Assembly: GCA_023512835.1 (NCBI GenBank)
Contig: CM042091.1
Span: forward strand, 2,056,553-2,120,552
Direction: 5' to 3'
Length of the DNA: 64,000 bases
From: Taxillus chinensis
Taxonomy: Eukaryota; Streptophyta; Magnoliopsida; Santalales; Loranthaceae
In this document: positions 26,607 through 38,845 of the stretch, piece by piece
How the letters are laid out: each line of letters begins with the position of its first letter
Numbering within the stretch: the stretch's first letter is position 1
Program-made: the position numbers and the translations under genes
Notes under the pieces: model-generated
What the model was told of the DNA's origin: nothing
Database searches by the model: none
Seen by the model: only the letters and a program-made list of their open reading frames with translations

Positions 26607-29600
26607 ATGTGGAGGCTGAAGGTGGGAGAAGGAACGGCACGAGGGGGTGACGAAACTGGGTGGAAGAAGTACTTGTACAGCACCAACTCATACGCGGGGC
26701 GTCAGGTTTGGGAATATGAGGCCGACGGAGGCACCCCTGAAGAGCGAGCCCAGGTGGAAGCCGCTCGACTTCATTACTGGGACAACCGCTTCCGAGTCAA
26801 GCCCTGCTCCGATCACCTTTGGCGCTTCCAGGTCTCATCTCTCTCTAATAATAATAATTAATCACTGAGAGTGGCTGGTCTTTTATGCATAATTTTTATT
26901 CTAATTTTTATGCAGTCGCTGAGGGAGAAAAATTTCAAACAAACGATTCCTCAGGAAAAAGTAGAGGATGAAGAGGGGATCAGCATCGAAAAGGTCGCCA
27001 CTGCATTGAGGAGAGCTGTCCATTTCGTTGCAGCCTTGCAGTCCACGGATGGCCATTGGCCCTCACAGATCACAGGCACTCTGTTTTTCATGCCGCCCTT
27101 GGTCAGTCTCTGTCACTCGTCAGTGCACTCGTATGGGGGACTATTATTTAATTATTTGTCTCCTTGCTGTATTATTTTTATCAGGAAAAGTGATAACAAT
27201 AAAACCAGGTGCGTGCAGGTGATGTGTTTGTATATAACGGGGCACCTGGACACAGTGCTCAAGGCAGAGCATCGCAGAGAAATCCTGCGATACATCTACT
27301 GCCATCAGGTCCGCCTCAGCATCTTTGCGCACACTGCAGATTCCATTGTAGTTAGTATTTAATTCTAGGCCAATTGAATGCGACGGGCCTTGAATTTCGG
27401 TGATTAATCATCTTTGTTTCCCCTGTGATTGTTTTATTTTTAGAATCAAGACGGGGGGTGGGGATTGCACATAGAGGGGCACAGCGTTATGTTCTGCACC
27501 GTCTTCAACTACATCTGCATGAGGATACTGGGAGAAGGCCCAGATGGTGGCAGAGACAATTCGGTCGCCAGAGCCCGGAACTGGATTCTTCATCATGGCG
27601 GTGCTGTTGCCATACCCTCCTGGGGCAAGACTTGGCTTTCGGTCTTTTACTCTCTTTTTTTCTTTTTCCTTACATTTGCATGTGGATTATGTACTCTTCT
27701 TTTATAGTAGTTTTGGAGGACTCAATAACTTCTAAATGTGTGGTTTATTAATATTGTTAGAGTTTCACTCGACAAAGTATGCTTGATATAAATCCAAGAG
27801 TAGCCTATTCCCAATGTTTGACCTTACCCACAATTTCCGGCCGTATATATCATCCATGTTGCTATGTGAGAGGAGTGTGTTAGAGTCCCACATTGGAAAA
27901 AGTTTCCAACCAAGTATGCTTGATATAGATTCAATGATAGGCTATCCTATAACCAATTGATTTTAGAATGTTGACCATTGGATTCTAATAAATATTAATA
28001 TTATTTTTTTTATTTGGTTAAAATTTATGAGTGTAGATACTGGGTACGTATGAATGGGCAGGCACCAACCCAATGTCTCCCGAGTTTTGGATCTTACCCT
28101 CTTTTCTTCCCGTTCATCCGGGTATGTTACTTTTTTTTTATTCTTGAATTTTGTTTTCCCCCAAATTTATATTCCCTGTATATGCAGTTAAAGTTTAGTT
28201 TTGCGGTCCCCAATGTTTATTTTTTTCGAAGGATTCACCTTTAATTTATATATGCCTCTTAATTAGTTATACATGTATATGTTTTGCAGCCAAGATGTGG
28301 TGCTACTGTCGGAGTACATACTTGCCGATGTCATACTTCTATGGGAAAAGGTTTGTATGCCCGATAACACCCCTCATTCTTCAACTTAGGGAAGAACTAC
28401 ACACTCAACCTTACCGTCAAATCAATTGGAGGAAAGCTCGACATGCCTGTGCAAAGGTAGATTACCTCCTTTATTATGGTAATCCGATCAGGCAGTGTAT
28501 CACACGTGTAAACCTGTAAATACCTGCTGGTAATATATATATAAAAATCTTTTATAAGGAATAATCATTGACATGGGTTATGCGTAGGTCTCCCTTTCCA
28601 TGCGGATACTTAAAACTAAGCTTATATGTGAAAAGAAATTAAAATGTGATTGCATTACACAGGAGGATCTGTACTATCCGCACCCACTGATACAAGACTT
28701 GCTGTGGGATAGTCTCTATGTATTAATGGAGCCTCTCCTCACCCGCTGGCCTCTCAATAAGACGATCAGGGAGAAGGCCCTTCAAGTCACGATGAAGCAT
28801 ATCCACTACGAGGACGAGAACAGTCGATACATTACCATGGGCGCTGTAGGGAAGGTACAACTAATTTGTATATGTGACACCTTATGCTCACCAGCCAACG
28901 AAGGCAAGCATTAATTATTGTCTATACATAACAACTGGAAATATATCCTCCCAATATCAAACAGCCGTTAAACATGCTGGCTTGCTGGGTTGAAGATCGA
29001 GATGGGGATTGCTTCAAAAAACACCTGGCAAGGATCCCTGACTATTTATGCGTGGCAGAAGATGGGATGAATATGCAGGTAAAAATCAATGTTTTTTTAA
29101 TATACGAAACGCAATAATTCTCTCAAAGCAACTACACATGGCGTGTTCATTATATACACTCCTATTTCGCTTCAATAAAATGGATTAATTCCATACTCTA
29201 TCAACCTAATCAGAAATAGGGTTTAAAGTGCAGGCTTTTGGTAGTCAGCAGTGGGACGCTAGTTTTACAATTCAAGCACTGTTAGCAAGTAATCTTACTG
29301 ATGAAATTGGACCAACGCTCAAGAAAGGCCATGACTACATCAAGAAATCTCAGGTTTCATCTTTTAATTAACATTTGATAGCGATCGACTTTTCCAGCTT
29401 TTAATGTTTTAAACTTTAACCTTAGTTAATAATTTTTTGTAGATGACGGACAACCCCTTCGGTGATTTCAAAAGCATGTACCGCCACATTTCGAAAGGTG
29501 GCTGGACACTCTCCGACCAGGACCAGGGCTGGCAAGTTTCTGACTGCACCGCAGAAGCCTTTAAGGTGGTGCCTTCAATCATGTTCAGGAGTGACAACTT

Positions 29601-31238
29601 TTTACTAAGCCATGTATAGTTCTCATTTCTTGTGTTTATAGTGCTGCCTCCTTTTATCAAAAATGCCACCAGAAATCGTTGGCGAGAAACTGGAAACGGA
29701 GCGACTGTATGATAGTGTTAGTTTGATACTCTCACTTCAGGTATAATTATGGGTAAACTTAAGTTGGACATTTACCCTTTTTAAATGGGCAAGTAAACTT
29801 TTTATTCATGTGCCAACAACTGCTGCTCTCCGACTGATGAATCGTATACTGCGCGCAGAGTAAAAATGGTGGTTTAGCGGCTTGGGAGCCTGCCGGAGCT
29901 CAGGCATGGTTGGAGGTAACTAACTACATATTATTAATCTAGTGTTTGTCAGGGCAGGCCCAACCGGACTTACCTGGGTCCTCGGAGGGTGGGTACCTGT
30001 TATATATATATATATATGGTGCTTATCTACCTCATTTTCTGTAAATTATCGTACACAAGTTAATGTTCTGCACTCATTTTTTGTCCCCTCAGCTGCTTAA
30101 CCCTTCAGAATTCATTGCTGACATCGTTATTGAGCATGAGTATGATTTTCTTTCCTTCAGACTTTATATTGTAACTATGCTGATCCTAAATAATGGGCCG
30201 GTCAGGACAGACTGAGAGTAACTTAATATATTATGATTTATGAATCACAGGTTTGCGGAATGCACTTCCTCGGCAATCCAAGCTTTGGTTTTGTTTGCGA
30301 AGCTATATCCAGGACACCGAGAGAAAGAGATAAATGTATTCGTTGCGAATGCAGTGCGATATCTCGAAGACGTCCAAAGAACTGATGGTTCATGGAACGT
30401 ATACGAACTCTCTCCACATGCATATTGGATTAAACACACACACACACACACACACCACACAATCAATCATAAACGAACTCTCTCTAATTTATGAGTTGAT
30501 TAGTAAAGCAATATTTTGGGATTTGGGAATTACACAGGTATGGGAACTGGGGAATCTGCTTCATATATGGATCATGGTTTGCACTCGAAGGACTAGTAGC
30601 TGCTGGTAAAACCTTCTACAACTGCCCCTCTATTCGCGGTGGTGTCAATTTTCTGCTACAGAGTCAACTGGAAGATGGAGGTTGGGGAGAGAGCTATCTG
30701 TCATGCCCTAACGAGGTAATGTATTCATATCTTTTCACATGCATATATTGTTTGCCTCAAATCTTGCATGGATGCATAGAATTAGTGTAACTGGTTGTGG
30801 TTGGGGAGGCAGATATATACGCCTAGGGAAGGAAGCAAATCAAATCTTGTGCAGACTGCTTGGGCCATGATGGGTCTGATTCATACAGGGCAGGTCAGTA
30901 GTATGCCTTGATATGAGTCATTAAGGTTCTGATGGTTATTACAATAATGCTCTCGCCATTTCCTCGGATAGATAGAGGTATTATCAACCTTATATATGCT
31001 CATAAATTGATCAAAAGTCCGTATATATTCTTGCAAAACATAAATATAGGCAGAGAGAGACCCGGCACCTCTCCACCGTGCGGCAAAACTCTTGATCAAC
31101 TCTCAACTGGAAGACGGTGACTTTCCACAACAGGTTAGCCATCCTCATTTGGATAATGCATGCACTTGAATTGTATGGTTAATTTGTTAATGATTATTAA
31201 TTAACACGTGTTAAAAATTGTGGACCCCTCTCTCTCTC

Positions 31239-31305
<67 letters not shown>

Positions 31306-31484
31306 TCACGCGCTTATACAAACTCCAGTGATAAATTGAATCCCATGTGTCGATGAATATTGTTGTAATGCAGGAGATTACAGGAGCATTCGGTAAGAAT
31401 TGCATGCTGCACTACACACAACACAAGAATATTTATCCGCTGTGGGCATTGGCAGAATACCGCCAGTGGGTTCCCCTGCTTTAA
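26607..31484 (+). CDS. Oxidosqualene cyclase, beta-amyrin-synthase-like, 18 exons
   Basis: Exons: 26607-26831, 26916-27101, 27219-27308, 27444-27641, 28037-28121, 28290-28456, 28663-28854, 28965-29078, 29234-29353, 29443-29565, 29642-29740, 29859-29915, 30093-30139, 30251-30394/5, 30538-30715, 30813-30893, 31050-31133 and 31374-31484. They encode about 766 aa, the normal OSC length. The catalytic DCTAE is at residues 493-497; its Asp protonates the epoxide. MWCYCR at 264-269 is the motif of beta-amyrin synthases, where lupeol synthases have MLCYCR. QW-type repeats and a C-terminal [10 protein letters not shown] block are present. Sixteen of 17 introns are GT-AG. Intron 14 is odd: after the Trp codon (30393-30395) the sequence is GGAACGTA where GG-GTA is expected, so the normal donor is gone. 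The nearest GT (30399) shifts the frame to a stop at about 30606. The gene may therefore be a recent pseudogene or use other sites. A leftward sister copy starts at 1035. Confidence 0.9.
27770..27960. repeat. Short repeat-derived segment in OSC intron 4
   Basis: AAGTATGCTTGATATA(A/G)AT occurs twice (27775 and 27911). Between them is GTGTTAGAGTCCCACATTGGA, a sequence I recognise as common in dispersed plant repeats. It adds to the size of this intron, the longest in the gene after the small ones around it. The left gene copy is cut off before this intron, so it cannot be compared. Confidence 0.4.
30434..30460. repeat. (CA)n microsatellite in OSC intron 14
   Basis: A run of CA units lies 40 bp downstream of the damaged intron 14 donor. 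Confidence 0.9.
31228..31306. repeat. (TC)n(TA)n microsatellite in last OSC intron
   Basis: About 26 TC units with one CC interruption run into about 12 TA units, within the intron before the final exon. Confidence 0.95.
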
Positions 31485-32399
31485 GATCCTCACCTGACGC
31501 TCGCACCTGCTTCCCTCTCCGAGTGTAATATAAAGTGCGGAAGTGCCGCCTCGCCTCTTCTTATATGATAAACCATACTCGACGTGGCATGCAGTGCCAA
31601 CGAATGGGGTGCGTTTGTGTTTTGAACCGAAATAATGTTTATTATTATTGGGAAATAATATTATAATTATATTAATAATCTTACATTGTAATTTAAAATT
31701 TATAATGTGACTTAAATACTCTTACTGAGATAATGACTAATAATTAAGATAATAACTGGAACTAAATTCCCACTTCGAAATTTGGAATACTCATAGGTAT
31801 GGTCATTACTGCCGCAGTGCCGTGAGTACTCTCGTGCTACTATCGATATCAAATGTATTATCTCCTCATCTCGGATCGAGGATTGGGGGAATAAAATATA
31901 AATTATTAAGATCAGTATAATTTATATCTAGAAATTATTATCTTAAACACCATCTAAGTTAAAGTAAAAAAAAAATTATAAAAAGTTCACCAAACCAACC
32001 TACAATTAAATCTTATATGATTTTTTTAAGTCATATAATTTATTATTACTATTGTAATTAACATCATCTTCGTCGCAAACTTTTTTAAAACGATAAGTTA
32101 TATCATTAATTAGATCTAAATGTTTAAAAACTAAGAATATAAAATGAAAAGTACAGAATTTTTTTGACTGAGCTAACAAAAATATCATTATTTAAGAAAT
32201 AAATAAATTTAAACTATTTTTTTTTACCATATGAAGCAAACCTAGCTAGACAAAAAAAAGATTTAAAAAGGGCCTTAGGAAATCATCGTAATTACTTCAA
32301 GACTAAGAAAGAATAAAAAATAATTATTTTAAGTCCAAAAAACTCTTACACAACCAAATAAAATAGAGTTCAAAAGAGCCAAAAAACTTAAGGGGAACT
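31485..32399. other. OSC 3' flank and AT-rich DNA
   Basis: The OSC 3' UTR presumably lies in the first 100-200 bp; AATATAAAG near 31528 is a weak polyadenylation candidate. Beyond that no feature was recognised. Confidence 0.4.
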
Positions 32400-32965
32400 A
32401 TGACCCCGTCTCTTGTCATCTTCATGTTAACCTCTACTTCCAATTATATATCCCCCTCAACTCCTACATCAACATGCTTGTCGAAAATTAAGTTTTCATC
32501 ATTTATCTCTCTTCATTAAAGTCATAATCTTCGTCTTTAAAATTACTATCAATTTTAGATTCCTCAACTCATGTTTATTCATGATTTTTTTTATTCTTCT
32601 TCCTTATATACATTTTTAGTACTTTCATAGGTGTCCTTATATATACTTAACACGTATGTACACACAATTTGAGCTTGACATATTATTGACCGTGTTCAAT
32701 ATATATGCATCTAATTTTATTTCCTTTAGGCTATTTATGCTTAAACCTCTTCTAGAAATCTTTGGCTTTGCACTTTTCGAATCATCAATAGCTTTAAATG
32801 TGTGAAAAAGCTCATGTTTGGACATTTTATCACTATCCAAAACGTGTCATTCCCACCATTGTATAAAACTCTCTTCCCATGATGATCAAATACTCTCCCA
32901 TGCACAAACTTAATGGAAAATATATGGTGCTTGAGAGTTGCTTGCTGGTATAGTGTGGGCAGCAA
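32400..32965 (-). pseudogene. MuDR/MULE transposase N-terminal relic
   Basis: On the minus strand a frame from about 32920 reads IFSIKFVHGRVFDHHGKR and then NGGNDTFW. In a second frame (after a shift near 32840) it continues DSDKMSKHELF and then KISRRGLSINSLKEIKLDA. This is the arrangement of the N-terminal domain of plant MuDR-type transposases (FHHGG.F, YVGG....D.D.....EL, Y..P...L..GL..I..D). Further downstream (32600-32400) the strand is rich in Asp/Glu codons as expected for the linker, with stops. The catalytic core was not found, so it is a truncated, dead copy. Confidence 0.6.
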
Positions 32966-33862
32966 GTAATATTTGACAATAAGTAAAGAGTTAATAAAAA
33001 GAATAAATTATACACTATACACTCCCTAAAATAATAATTAAAAGTAGATTAAAGTAATAAAATATCATAATTATTAAATATTTGAGCTCACTAATAAAAA
33101 TAGTTAAATCAAAACTCACGGAAGCCAAAAAAAAAACGATTTGAGACTTATGTTTATTCGTTCATAAAGGTTCACATGCAATATAATCAACACCAATAAG
33201 AAGATCAAACAACCAATAATCTTAAAGATCACGCAATCATGGAAAAGAACACTCATCATCGATCACTAACAAAATGAAAATTGAGTTTGCACAATTTATG
33301 AATTCATAACAAAATCAATTAATCAATATTGACTTTAAAGAACCCTATCTTAGGTAGAGCCAAATGATCAAATATGGAAAATAAATCCAAGATCACAAAT
33401 AATCAATCAAAAACTATAAAAGAAAAAAAAAGTAAAAAAGGGTATGAATTTTTCACATTCATGGGTTTAGTTAAAAAAAAATCAAAAGTGATAAAGATAT
33501 ATATATTTGGGTTCATACGAATTACAAAATTTATAAATGTAGACATCTTCACAAGCATCACACTTTTTTGACATCTTGTTGTTTTAAACATATATGTGTA
33601 TAAAATATTCACATTTGTGGGTTCATACGAATTACAAAATTCGTTGAAAAAACTTGCAATATTTTAGTGGTAGAGCATTGAAATCTCGGTACTCTATCTT
33701 GTTTCATGTATATTTAGATAACTTTTTGAATCCTAGTGACTCCTTCAATGAGATAGAGAGATAAGATGATGTCTTCTCCAATTCTATGACTTATTTAGAA
33801 AGATAGAGATGAGATAATGTCTTCTTGAACCCTAGCGACTCACTCAAAAAAAATAATGATTA
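32966..33862. other. AT-rich intergenic DNA, no gene found
   Basis: A short near-duplicate GGGTTCATACGAATTACAAA occurs at 33509 and 33619. Nothing else was recognised. A TAGTGGTAGAGCATTG stretch at 33666 resembles a tRNA D-arm, but no tRNA can be folded around it. Confidence 0.45.
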
Positions 33863-35586
33863 TGTCACGTCCCGAATTTCTGACCCGCAGAAACCGGTTA
33901 GTGAATCCCCATGCTTGCACCCGAAGGGACAAGAGGTTGGTAATAACACTAAGAAAGGGACCTTAGCACGAGTGTCATCCCTAAACCATATCACATATAT
34001 AGCACACAAATACAGAAATTTCATTTCAATCTACAGTACAAACACATATACATATATGTTGTCCCTCCCCCCTCACAAGGTTACATCATAGTTTTATAAT
34101 CCAACAAAATAAATAAATACACACAAGATTTTCACCACTGGTGAACCTCCTAGCTCCTATAAGAACTTGAAACAAAACAAATACAAACACAATATGACGG
34201 GTGACTAATCACAGCTCGTTAGGGATCATATCTCCTTGACTCATTCCGATTTATAAACTAGTATAGGCATGTGCTCGTGTAATATCACATGTAGATCACT
34301 AACTCAATCATATACTCACGCGTTCAAATATAAAGCAAGCCTCCTAGGTAATTCCAAACATTGCCCCTCAGGCACCGTGTTACCCCTCGGGCACAGTATT
34401 GCCTCTCAAGCACAGTAGCCTCTTAGGCTCTAAACAAATCTTGCCTCCTAGGCCCTCAATAGTAGCCTCCCGAGCTTATCAAGATAGTCTTGCAGGCCTA
34501 CGCGGCCACTAGGTGCTATAATTCATGCAAACATAACATTTCATGTCATTACCACATATAAATATATAATTTACAACATTCATAACATCTCATGTACATT
34601 CCAAACATGTGAAAACAAACAAGACATACATAGAAAACAATAAGACAAGTTAAACTTCTCAAGTCCTTTCAAACTCATAGGCTCACAGCCTTAAATCTCC
34701 TCATTGGGCTATCCACAAATCATGGGGATCAAACCCCCGACGAAACCACAGAAAAACGCTCAAAATAGGCCTTGGTCGACTTAAATTTAGTGACTCATAA
34801 CTCACATGACCACTATGGTTCACCTTATTACTTTGGTCTACCAAAATACTTTGGTCGATCAAAATGGTTGATCAAATTTGATCGACCAACTAGTCCAAAA
34901 TTGCTAAGGTCGATCAAAATAACCAGTTTAGTCGGTTTACCCATTTCAGTCGACCATGCCACTGCACAATTCGGGAATTCACCATTTTCGGCCAAAATCT
35001 ACATATGTAATCACCCAAATCACAAAAACTTATACTCAAATACTCCATAGCATTTATTAACCTCAATTTCTACACTTAGAAGCATTAAAACACCAAAAAA
35101 ATATGAATTTTCACCCTTAGGGTTCATACATCAAATTTCATGAATTTGAGGTTAATTTTCATGTTTTAGCTACTCTAGCAAGCATAATCAACGACATATG
35201 AGTAAGAAGAATGAATCCCTACATCAAATTTGGTTGATTTGAGTCTGGATCGCCAATCCCCTTTGAAATTTCTTTATTCCTCCTCAAACACGCTCTCTCT
35301 TTCTCTCTCTCTTCATGCACACGCTCTCTCGTTCTCTCTCTTCACATTTACACACATGCACAACAGAAAATTAAGGTTTCTATTCTATTTTTCTCTATTT
35401 ATACTTTTCTCATTTTAATTCTTTAAAATATTAAAATTATCCTCACATAACCCTTGCTCCAAATCGAGCCCAATTACTGTCAAAATGCTCCATTTGACGA
35501 ATACATTCTTAGTTAGATATTTTCATCCCTCAATATGCATTTCATCACATGGTTATCTCCTATAACCTCAAACACGGGTCATTACA
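33863..35586. mobile_element. Putative solo LTR, 1.7 kb
   Basis: Begins TGTCACGTCCCGAATTTC and ends ACGGGTCATTACA, with TG...CA ends and imperfectly mirrored termini (TGTCACGTCCCG against TGTAATGACCCG). The 5-bp flanks are GATTA on the left (33858-33862) and TATTA on the right (35587-35591), 4 of 5 matching, consistent with an aged target duplication. The interior has no gag or pol frame. The start matches the remnant at 21427, so both belong to one LTR family, probably Ty3/gypsy by the TGTnACG.CCCG start. Confidence 0.65.
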
Positions 35587-36011
35587 TATTAGATATTATA
35601 AAATCAAAAGCTTTACCACCAATCCACATAAACTAACCTGTGTGTCTGGCTCGTAAAAAATGAGGTTACACGTATTAAGGAAAAATAACATGCTAGCATC
35701 ATTAAGTTTTGGGTAGACGAAACTAACGTCAATGACCTTTTGAGGATAACAAAATTAAGTGGGTGTTTGGTATGTATTTCTTATTATGTGTGTTTGGTTT
35801 CACGATTTTTTTATCTTATTGCAATTGGAATTTTAATTCTAATTTTGTAAAACAAATTCTATTTGATAGGATAAAAAATGTATTTTAAAAATAGTGTCGC
35901 TTTTTAAAATAAGTCCCACAAAAATTGATAAAAAAAAAAGACAATATGATGAACTTGGGTAATAAAATAAATGAAAGAGAGAATTATTTTTTAAAATTAA
36001 TAAATTGAGTC

Positions 36012-37803
36012 TGTTGAGGACCTTGATTAGGATCCAACAACAATCTAGAGAAGGATAATGAATACCCAAACTCTAGCCCAAACAATTCAAATAATTAACT
36101 GAAAAGGCCAAAAATAAGTATAAACTTTTAATATGAGAGTTTATAATTGTCAATAGCCAATAATCTGAATACATAAATTGTCATAGACAAGGCTTAATTA
36201 TAAGCAAGCTAGTAACTAGGAATTGAAAACCTATTACAATTAGGAAATTAAGGTAAAATACTAAAATAACCATAATACGAATTAAATAAAGGAAAGTAAA
36301 TTAAAGAAAATACTAATGCAAATTAAATAAAGGAAAGTAAATAAATGAAAAGACTTCTAAACGAAATAGGAGACTTGTTCATCAAGGCAAGACACGTCGC
36401 GGGCTTCATCTTCAATACTACTTCCCGTGAATAGTGCATGCATCAAATCTCAATAATCCCCCGCCCTTCGAATCTTCCCTTGTCCTCAAGGGAAAATTTG
36501 GAAAATTGTTCTACATCTAAAATACAATGTCCCATTAATCCTAGATACCCATAATCCTTTACAAATTCCCTGACTTCCATCTTTATATGAACCTTCTGCC
36601 TCAATGTCACAAAATTAAACTGCTGTAAAACCATAAACGGAGCAAATCTTGAATCTATCATGAATTCTGCAAACATCTTTGGCTTGTGGAATACTTTTGC
36701 ATATAGAGATAGTATAGAGTGATAACAGAAAGTCATGGACTAGGGGGGTTGAGCGTCAGTCGGTCCAATTATGAAGGCTACGTTGTTGGGAACAATTATA
36801 AATTGGATGGACCTTGCGTCAAGGGCACCACCTAACTGGCATCATCAATGACAAAGATCATGTTGTCGAGAGTCTCTTCAATGGTGACGGTCTTGTTGAT
36901 TTTGATTTGGGCATCATTCACCACGGTAGAGGAAGTCAGAGGAAACAAGAACTCTGAAGTTAGAGTTTGGTCGCCAATCCTTTTAGATGAGTCACTAGAT
37001 GGAAACTTAGCCTCATGTTGTGATCCATGTGAGCTCTGAAAACATGGTTCATCTTCAACACTTGAAATATCTTTCACCTTATGTAAAGTTTGTCGTGACT
37101 TACGATCATCTCCTTAAGTCCGTATGCATCCTATAGGATCTTTTTCCTTGTGTGCGGATAATTGATCAATTTTCTAATTAATCCTGTCTTGGAATCGAAC
37201 CATTTTTGTCATAGCTATCGAAAGCTCCATCATGGAATTCTCCAGGGCTTCGAACCATTGCGTGTTCGTCCTTGCCACCTCCTCCATCATTGCTGATAAA
37301 GAACGCGAGATAAAATCGAGAAATCTTAATTAGGATCTCTTAATGAAAGCACCAAATTGTTAAGGACCTTGATTAGGATCCAACAACAATCTAGAGAAGG
37401 ATAACCGAATACCCAAACTCTAGCCCAAGCAATTCAAATAATTAATTGAAAAAGCCAAAAATAAGTATAAACTTTTAATATGAGAGTTTATAATTGTCAA
37501 TAGCAAATAATCTGAATACATAAATTGTCATAGACAAGGCCTATTTATAGGCAAGCTAGTAACTAGGAATTGGAAACCTATTACAATTAGGAAATTAAGG
37601 TAAAATACTAAAATAAACCATAATATGAATTAAATAAAGGAAAGTAAATAAAATGAAATACTAATGCAAATTAAATAAGGAAAGTAAATAAATGAAAAAA
37701 CTTCTAGATGAAGCAGGAGACTTGTTCATCAAGGCAAGACACGTCGTGAGCTTCATCTTCAATACTGCTTCCGCGTGAATAGTGCATGCATCAAATCTCA
37801 ACG
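36012..37803 (-). mobile_element. Short non-autonomous LTR retrotransposon with intact TSD
   Basis: Two LTRs of about 445 bp (36012-36455 and 37358-37803) are nearly identical along their whole length, starting TGTTGAGGACC / TGTTAAGGACC. The element is flanked by GAGTC at 36007-36011 and 37804-37808, a perfect 5-bp target duplication. The orientation is minus: just inside the right LTR the minus strand reads TTTGGTGCTTTCATTAAGAG, the typical start of the internal region in plant gypsy elements with a TGGTGCTTTC-type site. The internal 0.9 kb holds only a gag-like relic (minus frame 37077-36832, 81 codons, with pieces upstream) and no protease, RT or integrase. It therefore needed enzymes supplied in trans. 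Confidence 0.85.
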
Positions 37804-37808
37804 GAGTC

Positions 37809-38668
37809 TCATAAAAAATTAATACATTATGAAAAATATAAAACAATTAAAAATATTTTTCAAAACAACTTCTTTTTTAAAATTAAAATTAAAATATATT
37901 ACTTTATTAAGAAAATAGTGTACCAATTGTTAGCTAGATTCTGTTTTTGAAAACATGATCTTATTTTGAGAACATATAATCAAATAGGATTCGAGTGGCC
38001 TACAAGGAATTAATGTTAAAGTTCTAAGCGTAGAGTATTGCCTTTGGATTATCTATTGTTATCTTCAAAATTTGATGAAAACTCTAATTTTTCTATTAAC
38101 TCTAAAATCTTCTTTGTTATAATCTTACGTTGGATTATCCATTGGATTTCTCAAAATAATAATATAATATGAAGGAAAAAAAAAAGAGAAAAAGAGAACA
38201 TAAAAAAAATAAAGATTTGATGAATATAAAAGAGTTTTTCAAATTCAAAGAATCTCTTAAATTTAATATAGCTTATAATTATACTTTTTGATCTTTTGTG
38301 AGTTTAATGCGTCACAAGATATGAAAAAAAATTAAAATATTATTCCAATGCATTCCAGTTTAAATTGAGACTCTTTAAATATAACATGAGTTGAGTGAGC
38401 AAAGAAAAGAAAACGTATGTATTTATTGGTTCAACTTTAACTCACAATCACAAATAGAAGCTGTAGCTTTAAATGGCTAGTAATAATGAATAATGCGATA
38501 AAGAAATACATTTGGGCATTTTAATACGGCATCGTTTTATTGGAAAGGTTTTGTTCGTAACATATATTCGTTTATCTGCCTTCTTTTGTACGCTTCTTCT
38601 CTCTCTTCATATAACGCGATCAGAGAGAGAGAGAGAGAGAGGCTAAAGCAGTTGGTTTCAGGTTGGTA
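37809..38668 (+). other. Intergenic and promoter region of the RabGAP gene
   Basis: AT-rich to about 38500. Closer to the gene there is CTTCTTCTCTCTCTTCATATAA (38596-38617) and a (GA)n tract at 38623-38641, both common in plant core promoters or leaders. A clear TATA box could not be chosen. Confidence 0.4.
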
Positions 38669-38845
38669 ATGGTGGAAGACTCACTGACCGTGCTGAGGGG
38701 CGTATCTGTAAATTCCGTCCCCTTCCTTCCATGTTCAGCTCCAGCGACAACAGCGGCGGTCGCATTCGAATCCCTCTCCTCCTCGGCGGCGGCGTCGGCG
38801 GCGGTGGCGGAGGCTACTGGTCGGCGGCGGCCTTCACGGCCTTAG
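38669..38845 (+). other. Possible upstream ORF overlapping the RabGAP start
   Basis: ATG at 38669 opens a 58-codon frame that is out of phase with the main ATG at 38731 and stops at 38843-38845, inside exon 1. If the transcript starts upstream of 38669, this ORF would compete for initiation. Its product is Ser/Ala-rich, in a GC-rich region where such frames arise easily, so it is probably not a functional peptide. Confidence 0.35.

Noticed and set aside
30240..30609. Alternative reading of exon 14 running into the intron
   Set aside because: The frames through the (CA)n tract give Thr-His repeats and stop codons. They reflect intron sequence rather than a real extension.
33661..33720. tRNA-like D-arm motif (AGTGGTAGAGC)
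   Set aside because: No acceptor stem, anticodon arm or T-arm (GGTTCGA) can be placed around it.
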